The notes beneath the pieces are model-generated. The model saw only the letters and a list, made by a program, of their open reading frames with translations, searched no databases and was not told the DNA's origin. Made by a program: the position numbers and the translations under genes. From Sedimentisphaera sp050251615 (GTDB taxonomy: Bacteria; Planctomycetota; Phycisphaerae; Sedimentisphaerales; Sedimentisphaeraceae), in NCBI GenBank assembly GCA_050251615.1, contig JBFWMM010000064.1, forward strand, positions 1-7,056: 7,056 nucleotides of DNA. The letters run 5' to 3'. Shown here piece by piece: positions 6,926 through 7,056 of this stretch; position 1 is the first letter of the stretch; every line of letters starts with the position of its first letter.

Positions 6926-7056
6926 TTAATATGGCAGGTTGGCGCTCGTTGCACCTCTGCTCGGATATATTGCAAGATAGCTGCTGTTGAATCTGGCTCC
7001 ATTGACCATCTCGTGCTCGTACGGGTCAATCTCGCCGATATGGCTGTCCGCAAAGA
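6926..7056 (-). CDS. C-terminal end of a probable pseudopilin-like protein (5' end beyond window)
   Basis: The last 42 codons before a TAA at 6926-6928, in the frame whose first full codon starts at 7054. The peptide begins FADSHIGEIDPYEHEM and ends TSANLPY. The FADSHI segment resembles the end of prepilin-type proteins with the C-terminal 'H-X9-DG' processing-associated motif (usually F-A-D-G-H-V), common and multicopy in Planctomycetota and Lentisphaerota; here the Gly is Ser. Only the tail is visible, so the N-terminal methylation helix cannot be checked and the assignment is tentative. A second frame is open across the same stretch but gives an Arg/Thr-rich product without recognisable features. 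The stop is 42 nt before the GH38-like start, which suggests the same transcript. Confidence 0.5.
   Translation of the reverse strand, partial: FADSHIGEIDPYEHEMVNGARFNSSYLAIYPSRGATSANLPY

Noticed and set aside
6900..7056. Second open frame across the right edge on the minus strand
   Set aside because: It gives an Arg/Thr/Ser-rich peptide without recognisable motifs. The neighbouring frame has a stop at a natural distance from the next gene and a recognisable FADSHI segment.

Overview
The window is about 7 kb of bacterial DNA (roughly 50-53% G+C by eye). It is almost entirely coding, and every supported gene lies on the minus strand. Reading in the direction of transcription, from high to low coordinates, it holds: the last 42 codons of a gene entering from the right edge, whose end resembles the tail of a type II secretion-like pseudopilin; an 844-residue GH38-type alpha-mannosidase-like protein; a 245-residue lipoprotein esterase of the alpha/beta-hydrolase fold; a 733-residue GH2 glycosidase with a C-terminal beta-sandwich; and the first 406 residues of a GH92 alpha-mannosidase that runs off the left edge.

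Gaps between genes are short (42, 27, 88 and 73 nt). Each complete gene and the GH92 gene has its own Shine-Dalgarno sequence and an N-terminal export signal, so this looks like one operon for exported enzymes. A hairpin that resembles a terminator or attenuator lies in the GH2-GH92 gap. It is the only clear non-coding structure in the window. No tRNA, rRNA, CRISPR array, insertion sequence or other mobile element was seen, and no gap exceeds 100 nt.

Working model (inference): the locus breaks down a mannose-rich glycan, such as an N-glycan or alpha-mannan. GH92 and the GH38-like enzyme would trim alpha-mannose, GH2 would remove a beta-linked sugar, and the esterase would remove acyl groups that block the glycosidases. 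No SusC/SusD pair, transporter or regulator is visible. The pseudopilin-like neighbour, the secreted glycosidases, the lack of SusC/D and two strong TTG starts point to the Planctomycetota (Phycisphaerae/Sedimentisphaerales type) or a related PVC phylum such as Lentisphaerota. This assignment is tentative.

The most unusual item is the GH38-like protein. Its C-terminal half and its QHHD motif fit GH38, but the usual N-terminal HxHxD metal motif and the Asp nucleophile segment are replaced by a His-Gly-Gly...Gly-His segment and a Cys-Glu-Glu-Pro-Cys segment.
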